Part shown: in pieces, positions 44,525 to 52,292 of the stretch
How positions within the stretch are numbered: position 1 is the first letter of the stretch
Layout: each line of letters begins with the position of its first letter
Assembly: GCF_034541975.1 (NCBI RefSeq)
Contig: NZ_JAVYJM010000001.1
Origin: Dermacoccus abyssi
GTDB lineage: Bacteria; Actinomycetota; Actinomycetes; Actinomycetales; Dermatophilaceae
DNA length: 64,000 bases
Strand: one strand, 5' to 3'
Position numbers and translations under genes: made by a program
The notes under the pieces: generated by a model
What the model saw: the letters and a program-made list of their open reading frames with translations, nothing else
Databases searched by the model: none
What the model was told of the DNA's origin: nothing

Positions 44525-44893
44525 TCAGAGCACCTCCGGGGCAAGCGAAATGATCTTCATGAACTTCTTGTCGCGCAGCTCGCGCCCGACCGGGCCGAAG
44601 ATGCGCGTACCACGCGGGTCGCCGTCGCCCTTGAGGATGACGGCCGCGTTCTCGTCGAAGCGAATGTAGGAACCGTCTGCACGACGGCGTTCCTTCTTGG
44701 TGCGAACGATGACGGCCTTGACGACGTCACCCTTCTTGACGTTGCCACCGGGGATGGCGTCCTTGACGGTGGCCACGATGGTGTCACCGATGCCGGCGTA
44801 CCGGCGGCCAGAGCCACCGAGCACGCGGATGCACAGGATCTCCTTGGCACCGGTGTTGTCGGCGACACGAAGTCGCGACTCCTGCTGAATCAC
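44525..44893 (-). CDS. rplN: 50S ribosomal protein L14
   Basis: A 122-residue L14: MIQQESRLRVADNTGAKEILCIRVLGGS, GGNVKKGDVVKAVIVRTKKERRR and GTRIFGPVGRELRDKKFMKIISLAPEVL. The start is GTG 44893 with AGGAG nine bases before. It heads the spc-type cluster; the 191-base gap before it holds a strong terminator and presumably the promoter. TATGAG near 44964-44969 (minus) is a weak -10 candidate. Confidence 0.98.
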   Translation of the reverse strand: MIQQESRLRVADNTGAKEILCIRVLGGSGRRYAGIGDTIVATVKDAIPGGNVKKGDVVKAVIVRTKKERRRADGSYIRFDENAAVILKGDGDPRGTRIFGPVGRELRDKKFMKIISLAPEVL

Positions 44894-45007
44894 AGTTTCT
44901 ACTCCTGTCGTCTCACTGGTTCTCGCCCTACCTGAGCGAGCCTTGCGGAACGTTTAATGGTCTCATACCGGTCCGCACAGCCAAAAACCGGGGTAATCTG
45001 CGCCCTC

Positions 45008-45039
45008 CCGCGGGGGACGAGTTGCCTCGTCCCCCGCGG
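45008..45039 (-). terminator. Strong hairpin between rpsQ and rplN
   Basis: CCGCGGGGGACGAG (45008-45021) pairs exactly with CTCGTCCCCCGCGG (45026-45039); the minus-strand RNA has a GCAA tetraloop. It lies 45 bases after the rpsQ stop and splits the S10-type and spc-type clusters into two units. No U-tract follows. Confidence 0.85.
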
Positions 45040-45084
45040 TGTGCGTGGCTCAGAACTTCCCCGGCTCCGGCTGTGCCATCCGGC

Positions 45085-45375
45085 TTACTTGGCGCGCTCG
45101 AGGATCTCGACGATGCGCCAGCGCTTGGTTGCCGACAGCGGGCGGGTCTCCATGATGAGCACACGGTCGCCGATGCCGGCGCTGTTCTGCTCGTCGTGGG
45201 CCTTGACCTTGCTGCTACGGCGCATGACCTTGCCGTAGAGCGCGTGCTTGACGCGGTCCTCGACCTCGACGACGACCGTCTTGTCCATCTTGTCGCTGAC
45301 GACGTAGCCCTGGCGCGTCTTGCGGTAGTTACGCTCGGCGCTCTCGCTCACGGCGGTCTCCTGCTTGTCGTTCAT
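45085..45375 (-). CDS. rpsQ: 30S ribosomal protein S17
   Basis: A 96-residue S17: NYRKTRQGYVVSDKMDKTVVVEVEDRVKHALYGKVMRRSSKVKAHDEQ. It is the last gene of the S10-type cluster and lies two bases after rpmC. Confidence 0.97.
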   Translation of the reverse strand: MNDKQETAVSESAERNYRKTRQGYVVSDKMDKTVVVEVEDRVKHALYGKVMRRSSKVKAHDEQNSAGIGDRVLIMETRPLSATKRWRIVEILERAK

Positions 45376-45377
45376 CT

Positions 45378-45614
45378 TCAGCCAACCTTCTCGTCACGGC
45401 CGATGTTGAGCTCGCGCTCACGCATCTCCGTGTAGATACGCGCGATGTCCGTGCGGACGGAACGCAGACGTGCCGAGCTCTCGAGCTGGCCGGTAGCCGA
45501 CTGGAAGCGCAGGTTGAAGAGTTCCTTCTTCGCCTCTGCGAGCTTCGTAGCCAGCACCTCGTCCGTCATCTCGCGCAGTGCCTGCGGCTGCAGGTCCTCC
45601 GAACCCTTGGCCAT
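45378..45614 (-). CDS. rpmC: 50S ribosomal protein L29
   Basis: A 78-residue helical hairpin protein: LREMTDEVLATKLAEAKKELFNLRFQSATGQLESSARLRSVRTDIARI. Its ATG overlaps the rplP stop by one base. It lies beside the polypeptide exit tunnel. Confidence 0.97.
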   Translation of the reverse strand: MAKGSEDLQPQALREMTDEVLATKLAEAKKELFNLRFQSATGQLESSARLRSVRTDIARIYTEMRERELNIGRDEKVG

Positions 45615-46033
45615 CAGATGTCACCACCTTCACGCGCGACGAAGCGGCACTTCATCGGCAGCTTGTGCATCGCCAGGCGCATGGCCTCACGAGCAACTTC
45701 TTCGGACACACCGTTGACCTCGAACATGACGCGGCCCGGCTTGACGTTGGCGACCCACCACTCCGGCGAACCCTTACCGGAACCCATGCGGGTTTCGGCC
45801 GGCTTCTTCGTGAGCGGACGGTCCGGGTAGATGTTGATCCACACCTTTCCGCCACGCTTCATGTAGCGCGTCATGGCGATACGAGCGGACTCGATCTGAC
45901 GGTTGGTGACGTAGGCCGGCTCGAGAGCCTGGATGCCGTAGTCGCCGAACGTCACCTCGGTGCCGCCCTTGGCCATACCCGTACGCTTCGGGTGGTGCTG
46001 CTTGCGGTGCTTCACACGACGGGGAATAAGCAT
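45614..46033 (-). CDS. rplP: 50S ribosomal protein L16
   Basis: A 139-residue L16: MLIPRRVKHRKQHHPKRTGMAKGGTEVTFGDYGIQALEPAYVTNRQIESARIAMTRY and the conserved PDRPLTKKPAETRMGSGKGSPEWWVA. It helps shape the peptidyl-transferase region. One-base overlaps join it to rpsC and rpmC. Confidence 0.98.
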   Translation of the reverse strand: MLIPRRVKHRKQHHPKRTGMAKGGTEVTFGDYGIQALEPAYVTNRQIESARIAMTRYMKRGGKVWINIYPDRPLTKKPAETRMGSGKGSPEWWVANVKPGRVMFEVNGVSEEVAREAMRLAMHKLPMKCRFVAREGGDI

Positions 46034-46863
46034 CAGGCTTCAGCTCCCTCGGTCTTCGGGGCGGACTCGGTGGTCTCGGTGGCCACGTCGTTCGCCTGTG
46101 CGGTCTGCTCCGAACGCTGGCCGCGACCGCGACCGCGCTCTCCACGCTCACCGCGGGGACCGTCGCCACGACGACCGCGCTGCGGACGCTGCGGGGCGGC
46201 GGCCTGCTCGCGAGCGAGCTCCTTGGCCGTCAGGTCACCCTTGTAGATCCAGACCTTGACGCCGATGCGACCGAACGTCGTCTTGGCCTCGAAGAAGCCG
46301 TAATCGATGTTCGCGCGCAGCGTGTGCAGCGGTACACGACCCTCGCGGTAGAACTCCGAACGGCTCATCTCTGCGCCGCCCAGACGGCCGGAGCACTGGA
46401 CACGGATGCCCTTGGCGCCGGCGCGCTGTGCGGACTGGATGCCCTTGCGCATCGCGCGTCGGAAGGACACGCGGGCCGAGAGCTGCTCGGCGATGCCCTG
46501 GGCGACGAGCTGAGCGTCGGCCTCGGGGTTCTTGACCTCGAGGATGTTCAGCTGGACCTGCTTGCCCGTGAGCTTCTCCAGGCGACCGCGCAGGCGGTCG
46601 GCCTCGGCGCCGCGGCGACCGATGACGATGCCCGGGCGAGCGGTGTGGATGTCGACGCGAACGCGGTCACGCGTGCGCTCGATGTCGACGCGGGCGATGC
46701 CGGCGCGCTCCATGCCCTCCGAGAGGAGCTTGCGGATCGCGACGTCTTCCTTGACGTAGTCGCTGTAGCGCTGACCCGGCTTGGTCGAGTCGGCGAACCA
46801 GCGGCTCTTGTGCTCGGTGGTGATACCGAGGCGGAAACCGTTCGGGTTGATCTTCTGACCCAT
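46033..46863 (-). CDS. rpsC: 30S ribosomal protein S3
   Basis: A 276-residue S3: GQKINPNGFRLGITTEHKSRWFADSTKPG, the KH domain with RPGIVIGRRGAEADRLR, and the C-terminal domain EMSRSEFYREGRVPLHTLRANIDYG. A ~60-residue tail rich in Arg, Gly, Gln and then acidic/Thr residues follows (PQRPQRGRRGDGPRGERG onward). Long RG tails on S3 are usual in Actinobacteria. Its ATG overlaps the rplV stop by one base. Confidence 0.98.
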   Translation of the reverse strand: MGQKINPNGFRLGITTEHKSRWFADSTKPGQRYSDYVKEDVAIRKLLSEGMERAGIARVDIERTRDRVRVDIHTARPGIVIGRRGAEADRLRGRLEKLTGKQVQLNILEVKNPEADAQLVAQGIAEQLSARVSFRRAMRKGIQSAQRAGAKGIRVQCSGRLGGAEMSRSEFYREGRVPLHTLRANIDYGFFEAKTTFGRIGVKVWIYKGDLTAKELAREQAAAPQRPQRGRRGDGPRGERGERGRGRGQRSEQTAQANDVATETTESAPKTEGAEA

Positions 46864-47231
46864 CAGCGGTTACCTCCCTTCGAGTCGCGCTCGCCCACAA
46901 CGATCGTGATGTGGCTCGTGCGCTTGAGGATGCGGCTTGCGCGACCCTGAGCGCGCGGACGGAATCGCTTCATGGTCGGACCCTCGTCGACGAACGCTGT
47001 CGTGACGACCAGCGCGTTCTCGTCGAAGGCCACGGAGTTCTTGTCCGCCGTGAATCGTGCGTTCGCAATGGCGCTGTTGAGCGTCTTGAGAACCGGCTCG
47101 CTGGCCGCCTGCGGAGCGAACTGCAGCAGCGCGATCGCGTCAGCGGCCTGCTTGCCACGGATCATGTCCACGACGCGGCGGGCCTTCATCGGCGTTACGC
47201 GGACGTGCCGCGCCTGCGCCTTGGCTTCCAT
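46863..47231 (-). CDS. rplV: 50S ribosomal protein L22
   Basis: A 122-residue L22: MEAKAQARHVRVTPMKARRVVDMIRGK at the N-terminus and the beta-hairpin near the C-terminus (KRFRPRAQGRASRILKRTSHITIVV) that lines the exit tunnel. ATG 47231 is chosen because AAAGGGA ends five bases before it; an in-frame ATG at 47258 would add nine residues. Confidence 0.96.
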   Translation of the reverse strand: MEAKAQARHVRVTPMKARRVVDMIRGKQAADAIALLQFAPQAASEPVLKTLNSAIANARFTADKNSVAFDENALVVTTAFVDEGPTMKRFRPRAQGRASRILKRTSHITIVVGERDSKGGNR

Positions 47232-47278
47232 CGCTGTCCCTTTACTTTCGTCAGTCATGGTGGAGTACCCCCGCCGCG

Positions 47279-47560
47279 TCAGCGGCGGCGACCCTTCTTG
47301 TCGTCCTTCTCGTGACCCTTGAAGGTACGAGTAGGAGCGAACTCACCCAGCTTGTGGCCGACCATGCTCTCGGTCACGAAGACCGGGACGTGCTTGCGGC
47401 CGTCGTGCACGGCCAGGGTGTGGCCGAGCATGTCCGGGGTGATCATCGAGCGGCGCGACCACGTCTTGATGACGTTCTGCGTGCCGGCGGCGTTCTGGGC
47501 TTCGACCTTCTTCGCGAGGTGATCGTCGACGAAGGGGCCCTTCTTGAGGCTACGAGGCAT
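47279..47560 (-). CDS. rpsS: 30S ribosomal protein S19
   Basis: A 93-residue S19: PRSLKKGPFVDDHLAKKVEAQN, IKTWSRRSMITPDMLGHTLAVHDGRKHVPVFVTESMVGHKLGEFAPTRTF. It contacts the A-site finger and S13. It lies 15 bases after rplB. Confidence 0.98.
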   Translation of the reverse strand: MPRSLKKGPFVDDHLAKKVEAQNAAGTQNVIKTWSRRSMITPDMLGHTLAVHDGRKHVPVFVTESMVGHKLGEFAPTRTFKGHEKDDKKGRRR

Positions 47561-47575
47561 TTCGAAAGGCTCCTA

Positions 47576-48412
47576 TCAGCGCTTCTTGCCAGTGCGACGG
47601 CGACGCACGATGAGCTTGTCGCTGTCCTTGTTCGGGCGGCGGGTGCGGCCCTCCTTCTGGCCCCACGGGCTGACGGGGTTACGACCACCAGAGGTCTTAC
47701 CCTCACCACCACCGTGCGGGTGGTCCACCGGGTTCATGGCGACACCGCGGACGGTCGGGCGCTTGCCCTTCCAACGCATGCGGCCGGCCTTGCCCCAGTT
47801 GATGTTGCTCTGCTCGGCGTTGCCCACCTCGCCGATCGTCGCGCGGCAGCGGACGTCGACGTTGCGGATCTCACCGGAGGGCATACGCAGCTGGGCGTAG
47901 GGGCCGTCCTTGGCGACGAGCTGAACGCGAACACCCGCGGAACGGGCGATCTTCGCGCCACCGCCGGGGCGGAGCTCGACGCAGTGGATGACCGTACCGA
48001 CGGGGATGTGACGCATCGGCAGGTTGTTACCCGGCTTGATGTCGGCCTCGGGGCCGTTCTCGATGCGGTCACCCTGCTTGAGGCGGTTCGGCGCAATGAT
48101 GTAGCGCTTCTCGCCGTCGGCGTAGTGAAGCAGCGCGATGCGGGCGGTGCGGTTGGGGTCGTACTCGATGTGAGCGACCTTGGCCGGGATACCGTCCTTG
48201 TCCGCGCGGCGGAAATCGATCACACGGTAGGCGCGCTTGTGGCCACCACCGATGTGACGGGTCGTGATGCGACCGGAAGCGTTGCGGCCACCGGTCTTGG
48301 AGAGCGGGCGCACCAGCGACTTCTCGGGCGTGGAGCGAGTGATCTCGACGAAGTCGGCCACACTCGAGCCACGACGACCGGGGGTCGTGGGCTTGTACTT
48401 GCGAATAGCCAT
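47576..48412 (-). CDS. rplB: 50S ribosomal protein L2
   Basis: A 278-residue L2: AIRKYKPTTPGRRGSSVADF, GRNASGRITTRHIGGGHKRAYRVIDF, and the C-terminal signature PVDHPHGGGEGKTSGGRNPVSPWG, with the peptidyl-transferase-proximal His. It is essential for subunit association. It lies 52 bases after rplW. Confidence 0.98.
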   Translation of the reverse strand: MAIRKYKPTTPGRRGSSVADFVEITRSTPEKSLVRPLSKTGGRNASGRITTRHIGGGHKRAYRVIDFRRADKDGIPAKVAHIEYDPNRTARIALLHYADGEKRYIIAPNRLKQGDRIENGPEADIKPGNNLPMRHIPVGTVIHCVELRPGGGAKIARSAGVRVQLVAKDGPYAQLRMPSGEIRNVDVRCRATIGEVGNAEQSNINWGKAGRMRWKGKRPTVRGVAMNPVDHPHGGGEGKTSGGRNPVSPWGQKEGRTRRPNKDSDKLIVRRRRTGKKR

Positions 48413-48464
48413 GGGTCTAAGTCGTCCTCAGTCTTGGATTGATTCGGCGATCGTCATCTGTTGG

Positions 48465-48764
48465 TCAGGAAGCCTGACCGAAGATGTCGATGTTGCCTTC
48501 CGTGAGCGAGACGATGGCGCGCTTGGTGTCCTTGCGCTTACCCATGCCGAAACGCGTACGGCGCGTCTTGCCCTTGCGGTTCAGCGTGTGCACCGAAGCG
48601 ACCTTGACGTCGAAGATCTGCTCGATGGCGATCTTGATCTCCGTCTTGTTCGCACGGGGGTCAACGATGAACGTGTACTTGCCTTCGTCGAGGAGCGCGT
48701 AGGACTTCTCCGACACCACCGGCTTGATGATGACGTCGCGCGGGTCCTTGTTCAGCGAGCTCAC
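48465..48764 (-). CDS. rplW: 50S ribosomal protein L23
   Basis: A 99-residue L23: RDVIIKPVVSEKSYALLDEGKYTFIVDPRANKTEIKIAIEQIFDVKV. It lies at the exit tunnel, where trigger factor and SRP dock. The start is GTG 48764, whose bases overlap the rplD stop (GTGA). Confidence 0.97.
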   Translation of the reverse strand: MSSLNKDPRDVIIKPVVSEKSYALLDEGKYTFIVDPRANKTEIKIAIEQIFDVKVASVHTLNRKGKTRRTRFGMGKRKDTKRAIVSLTEGNIDIFGQAS

Positions 48765-49411
48765 TTGGCCTCCTCCTTCGCCTGTGCAGCGCCACCGGAG
48801 ACGAAGCCGTCGAGGGCGGCCTTCGTGAACACGATGTCGTCGGCGCACAGCACGTCGTACGTGTTGAGCTGGTCGGCCCACAGAACGTGAACGTTCGGCA
48901 GGTTGCGAACGCTGAGCTCGGAGACCGAGTCGAAGCGGTCGATGACGACGAGCAGGTTCTTGCGGTCGGACAGCGACGCGAGGAACTTCGCGGCGGCCTT
49001 CGTCGACGGGGTCTCGCCCGCGACGACCGACTCGAGAACGTGGATGCGCTCGAAGCGTGCACGGTCCGACAGGGCGCCACGCAGAGCGGCGGCCTTCATC
49101 TTCTTGGGCGTGCGCTGGCTGTAGTCACGCGGCTGCGGGCCGTGGACGGTGCCACCGCCGGCGAACTGCGGCGCGCGGGTCGAGCCCTGGCGGGCGCGAC
49201 CGGTGCCCTTCTGGCGGTAAGGCTTGCGGCCACCGCCGCGGACCATGCCGCGGGTCTTGGTGGCGTGAGTGCCCTGACGAGCTGCTGCGAGCTGAGCCAC
49301 CACGACCTGGTGGATCAGCGGCACGTTGGTGACAACGTCGAAGATGTCAGCCGGCAGTTCGACAGAACCGGACTTCTTGCCCTCAGGGCTCAGGATGTCA
49401 ACGGTAGTCAT
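48761..49411 (-). CDS. rplD: 50S ribosomal protein L4
   Basis: A 216-residue L4 with the tunnel loop GTHATKTRGMVRGGGRKPYRQKGTGRARQGSTRAPQFAGGGTVHGP. Only two bases separate it from rplC, and it overlaps the rplW start. In E. coli L4 controls the S10 operon. Confidence 0.98.
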   Translation of the reverse strand: MTTVDILSPEGKKSGSVELPADIFDVVTNVPLIHQVVVAQLAAARQGTHATKTRGMVRGGGRKPYRQKGTGRARQGSTRAPQFAGGGTVHGPQPRDYSQRTPKKMKAAALRGALSDRARFERIHVLESVVAGETPSTKAAAKFLASLSDRKNLLVVIDRFDSVSELSVRNLPNVHVLWADQLNTYDVLCADDIVFTKAALDGFVSGGAAQAKEEAK

Positions 49412-49413
49412 GC

Positions 49414-50070
49414 TCAGGCTCCCTTGAGTGCCGTACGCACGAGAACGACAGCGCCCGCGGGGCCGGGAACGGCACCCTTGATGAGCAGCAGACCCTTCTC
49501 GGCGTCGACGGCGTGGATCTGGAGGTTCTGGGTGGTCTGGCGAACGCCGCCCATGCGACCGGCCATACGCATGCCCTTGAAGACACGACCCGGCGTGGCG
49601 CAGCCACCGATCGAGCCCGGCTTGCGGTGGTTACGGTGCGCACCGTGCGAGGCCGAGACACCGGCGAAGCCGTGACGCTTCATGACACCGGCGAAACCCT
49701 TGCCCTTGGTGCGGCCGACGACGTCGACCTTCTGGCCGGCCTCGAAAGCCTCGGCCGTGATCTCCTGGCCGAGCGAGTACTCGCCGGCGTCGGAGGTACG
49801 CAGTTCGGCCAGGTGACGACGCGGCGTGACGCCGGCCTTCTCGAAGTGGCCGGTCAGCGGCTTGGTGACCTTGCGCGGGTCGATCTGGCCGTAGCCGATC
49901 TGGACCGCGTTGTAGCCGTCGGCGTCAGCGTTACGGACCTGCGTGACGACGCAGGGGCCGACGGCGACGACCGTGACGGGGACGAGGCGGTTGTCGGCGT
50001 CCCAGACCTGGGTCATGCCGAGCTTCTCGCCGAGGAGCCCCTTCACGGAGCGCTCAGTGGTTGCAGTCAT
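49414..50070 (-). CDS. rplC: 50S ribosomal protein L3
   Basis: A 218-residue L3: GLLGEKLGMTQVWDADNRLVPVTVV, the long loop GFAGVMKRHGFAGVSASHGAHRNHRKPGSIGGCATPGRVFKGMRMAGRMG reaching the peptidyl-transferase centre, and the C-terminal LLLIKGAVPGP. It lies 15 bases after rpsJ. Confidence 0.98.
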   Translation of the reverse strand: MTATTERSVKGLLGEKLGMTQVWDADNRLVPVTVVAVGPCVVTQVRNADADGYNAVQIGYGQIDPRKVTKPLTGHFEKAGVTPRRHLAELRTSDAGEYSLGQEITAEAFEAGQKVDVVGRTKGKGFAGVMKRHGFAGVSASHGAHRNHRKPGSIGGCATPGRVFKGMRMAGRMGGVRQTTQNLQIHAVDAEKGLLLIKGAVPGPAGAVVLVRTALKGA

Positions 50071-50085
50071 GAGTCAAACCCTCGC

Positions 50086-50394
50086 TTACAGCTTGATCTC
50101 GATGTTGACGTCAGCCGGGAGGTCGAGTCGCATGAGCGAGTCGACGGCCTTCGGCGTCGGGTCAACGATGTCGATGAGGCGCTTGTGCGTACGCATCTCG
50201 AAGTGCTCGCGGCTGTCCTTGTACTTGTGCGGCGACCGGATGACGCAGAAAACGTTCTTCTCCGTCGGCAGCGGCACCGGTCCGACGACCGTTGCGCCTG
50301 CACGGGTCACCGTGTCGACAATCTTGCGCGCCGAGCTGTCGATGACCTCGTGGTCATACGACTTCAGTCGGATGCGGATCTTCTGTCCCGCCAT
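50086..50394 (-). CDS. rpsJ: 30S ribosomal protein S10
   Basis: A 102-residue S10: AGQKIRIRLKSYDHEVIDSSARKIVDTV, VGPVPLPTEKNVFCVIRSPHKYKDSREHFEMRTHKRLIDI. It is the first gene of the S10-type cluster. ATG 50394 gives the exact family N-terminus; there is only a weak purine-rich site before it. Confidence 0.98.
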   Translation of the reverse strand: MAGQKIRIRLKSYDHEVIDSSARKIVDTVTRAGATVVGPVPLPTEKNVFCVIRSPHKYKDSREHFEMRTHKRLIDIVDPTPKAVDSLMRLDLPADVNIEIKL

Positions 50395-50829
50395 TCGCGT
50401 GAGTCTCTCTTCTCGCCAATCATGTTCAGTGCCGGCTCCCCACCCACGCGCTCGGGCGTGTCGCGACCCCTTCGGGCCGTCGCCTCCGTCGGGGAGGCGA
50501 GGGCTTTTCAGCCGGTGCTTGCGCTTCCCTGAATCGCACGTCACCCGCTCGGGGTGGTCGCACCTTCAGGAGGCGCAGAACAGGTGCGTTTCAGAGGCGG
50601 CAGTGCAGGTACGGACCTTCACCACGCGTCAAGCAACTTGTCCATAGTGCCAGATGCCCCGGCGATGGCCAAATCGGGGCGGCCGTGGCGATGGCCACAC
50701 CGCGCCTTGCCCTCACACACCGACCGAGCCCACCTCGGAGCGCACCGCTCGGTTCGAGCACGGTGCGCCCCGGGCGGGCCCGGCCTCTCGAACCCCGGCA
50801 CGGGACCGTGGTTCGGTCGTGTGTCGTTT
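50395..50829 (-). promoter_or_regulatory. Gene-free leader/promoter region of the S10 cluster
   Basis: These 435 bases contain no gene. A minus-strand promoter candidate is TTGACG (50627-50632) with TACCTG (50606-50611), 15 bases apart; another is TTGGCC followed after 17 bases by CACTAT near 50645. The predicted leader of about 200 bases has at least two hairpins: TCGCCTCC (50480-50487) with GGAGGCGA (50493-50500), and CACCC (50542-50546) with GGGTG (50552-50556). An autoregulatory L4-type leader is possible but not shown. Confidence 0.45.
50740..50768 (-). terminator. Hairpin after the AspT-type aminotransferase
   Basis: GCGCACCG (50740-50747) pairs with CGGTGCGC (50761-50768), continued by CTCG pairing with CGAG, with a two-base bulge. 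It lies about 60 bases after the aminotransferase stop and before the S10-cluster promoter candidates. Confidence 0.6.
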
Positions 50830-52098
50830 TCAGGCTGTGTTCTTCGCCTCGGCCGCTGCGAGCAGCACACAGAGGGCGACACCCTCCATGGCCGTGCGTA
50901 CCTCGTCGAGCGGAGGGAGCGACGGTGCGAGACGGATGTTCTCGTCCTTCGGGTCCTTGCCGTAGGGGAACGACGAGCCGGCGGGTGTCAGCGCGATGCC
51001 GGCTTCCTTGGCGAGTTCCACGACGCGTGAGGCCGTGCCGGGCACGACGTCGAGGTTGACGAAGTAGCCGCCGTGCGGCGTGTTCCACCGCGCGACGTCG
51101 TAGCTTCCGAGCCGAGCCTCGAGGGCTGCGCCGACGGCGGCGAACTTCGGCGCCATGATGTCGCGGTGCTTGGCCATGTGTGCGCGCACCCCGGCGGCGT
51201 CACCGAAGAACTCGGCATGGGCGAGCTGGTTGACCTTGTCCGGCCCGATGGAACCGTTGCCCAGGTTCTCGAGGTACCAGGCCACGGTGTCGCGCGAGCC
51301 CGCGAGGAAGGCGACACCGGCACCGGCGAAGGTGATCTTCGACGTCGAGGCGAACATGATCGGGCGGTTCGGGTGACCCGAGGCCTGCGCGAGGCTGACG
51401 ATGTCCGCCGTCTTGGCCTCCACGCCGTCGAGGTGGTGCACGGCGTAGGCGTTGTCCCAGAAGATGCGGAAGTCGGGAGCTGCGGTCGGCATCGCGGCGA
51501 GCGCGGCCGCGACCTCCTGCGAGCAGACGGCCCCCGTCGGGTTCGCGTAGGTGGGCACGACCCACATGCCCTTGATGCTCGGGTCGGTCGCCACGAGGCG
51601 GGCGCACTCTTCGGCGTCGGGGCCGTCGTCGTTCATCGGGACGGTGATCATCTCGATGCCGAACGACTCCAGGAGCGCGAAGTGGCGGTCGTAGCCGGGC
51701 ACAGGGGCCAGGAAGCGAACCTTCTCCTCCTGTGCCCAGGGGCGCGGGGAGTCGAGGCCGCCACGCAGGAGGTGGTACACGAGGGTGTCGTGCATCATCG
51801 TGAGGCTCGAGTTGTTGCCGGCGACGATCTGGTCGAGCCCCACACCGAGCAGTTCGGCGAAGATGCTGCGGATCTCAGGGAGGCCCGCGAGCCCGCCGTA
51901 GTTGCGTACGTCGACGCCGTCGGCCGTCGTCTGCGAGGGGAGTGTGAGCAAGGCGTTCGCAAGGTCGAGCTGCTCGGCCGAAGGCTTGCCGCGCGTCAGA
52001 TCGAGCTTCAGCCCCTTGCCCTTCAGCTGTTCGTACTCGTCACGCAGGGATGTCACCAGGCCCGCCAGGTCATCGGCGGCCATGTCGGCGAGGGTCAT
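50830..52098 (-). CDS. Aspartate aminotransferase of the MocR-like/Ic subgroup (AspT type)
   Basis: A 422-residue PLP aminotransferase: LKLDLTRGKPSAEQLDLANALL, RNYGGLAGLPEIRSIFAELLGV, GNNSSLTMMHDTLVYHLLRGG, VVPTYANPTGAVCS, the PLP-lysine region FASTSKITFAGAGVAFLAGS, and a C-terminal DENIRLAPSLPP. This distinctive set matches the subgroup Ic aspartate aminotransferases known from Corynebacterium (AspT). It would interconvert aspartate and oxaloacetate. GGAAGGAA just before ATG 52098 is the ribosome-binding site. Confidence 0.9.
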   Translation of the reverse strand: MTLADMAADDLAGLVTSLRDEYEQLKGKGLKLDLTRGKPSAEQLDLANALLTLPSQTTADGVDVRNYGGLAGLPEIRSIFAELLGVGLDQIVAGNNSSLTMMHDTLVYHLLRGGLDSPRPWAQEEKVRFLAPVPGYDRHFALLESFGIEMITVPMNDDGPDAEECARLVATDPSIKGMWVVPTYANPTGAVCSQEVAAALAAMPTAAPDFRIFWDNAYAVHHLDGVEAKTADIVSLAQASGHPNRPIMFASTSKITFAGAGVAFLAGSRDTVAWYLENLGNGSIGPDKVNQLAHAEFFGDAAGVRAHMAKHRDIMAPKFAAVGAALEARLGSYDVARWNTPHGGYFVNLDVVPGTASRVVELAKEAGIALTPAGSSFPYGKDPKDENIRLAPSLPPLDEVRTAMEGVALCVLLAAAEAKNTA

Positions 52099-52292
52099 CG
52101 GGTTCCTTCCGGTCGCTCACAGTCGTTCTCATCCTTCCACGCACGGAGCCCCGCAGCCAGACACGTCTCACTCCCCCAACGCCGCCTCGGGTTCGAGCAG
52201 ACTTCCGCCGTATCCGAATTCGATGGAACCTCCTGGCGCGCAGGCCCGTCGGACGTTCATCCAGCCCGGCTCACACACGAAGGAAGACGATC

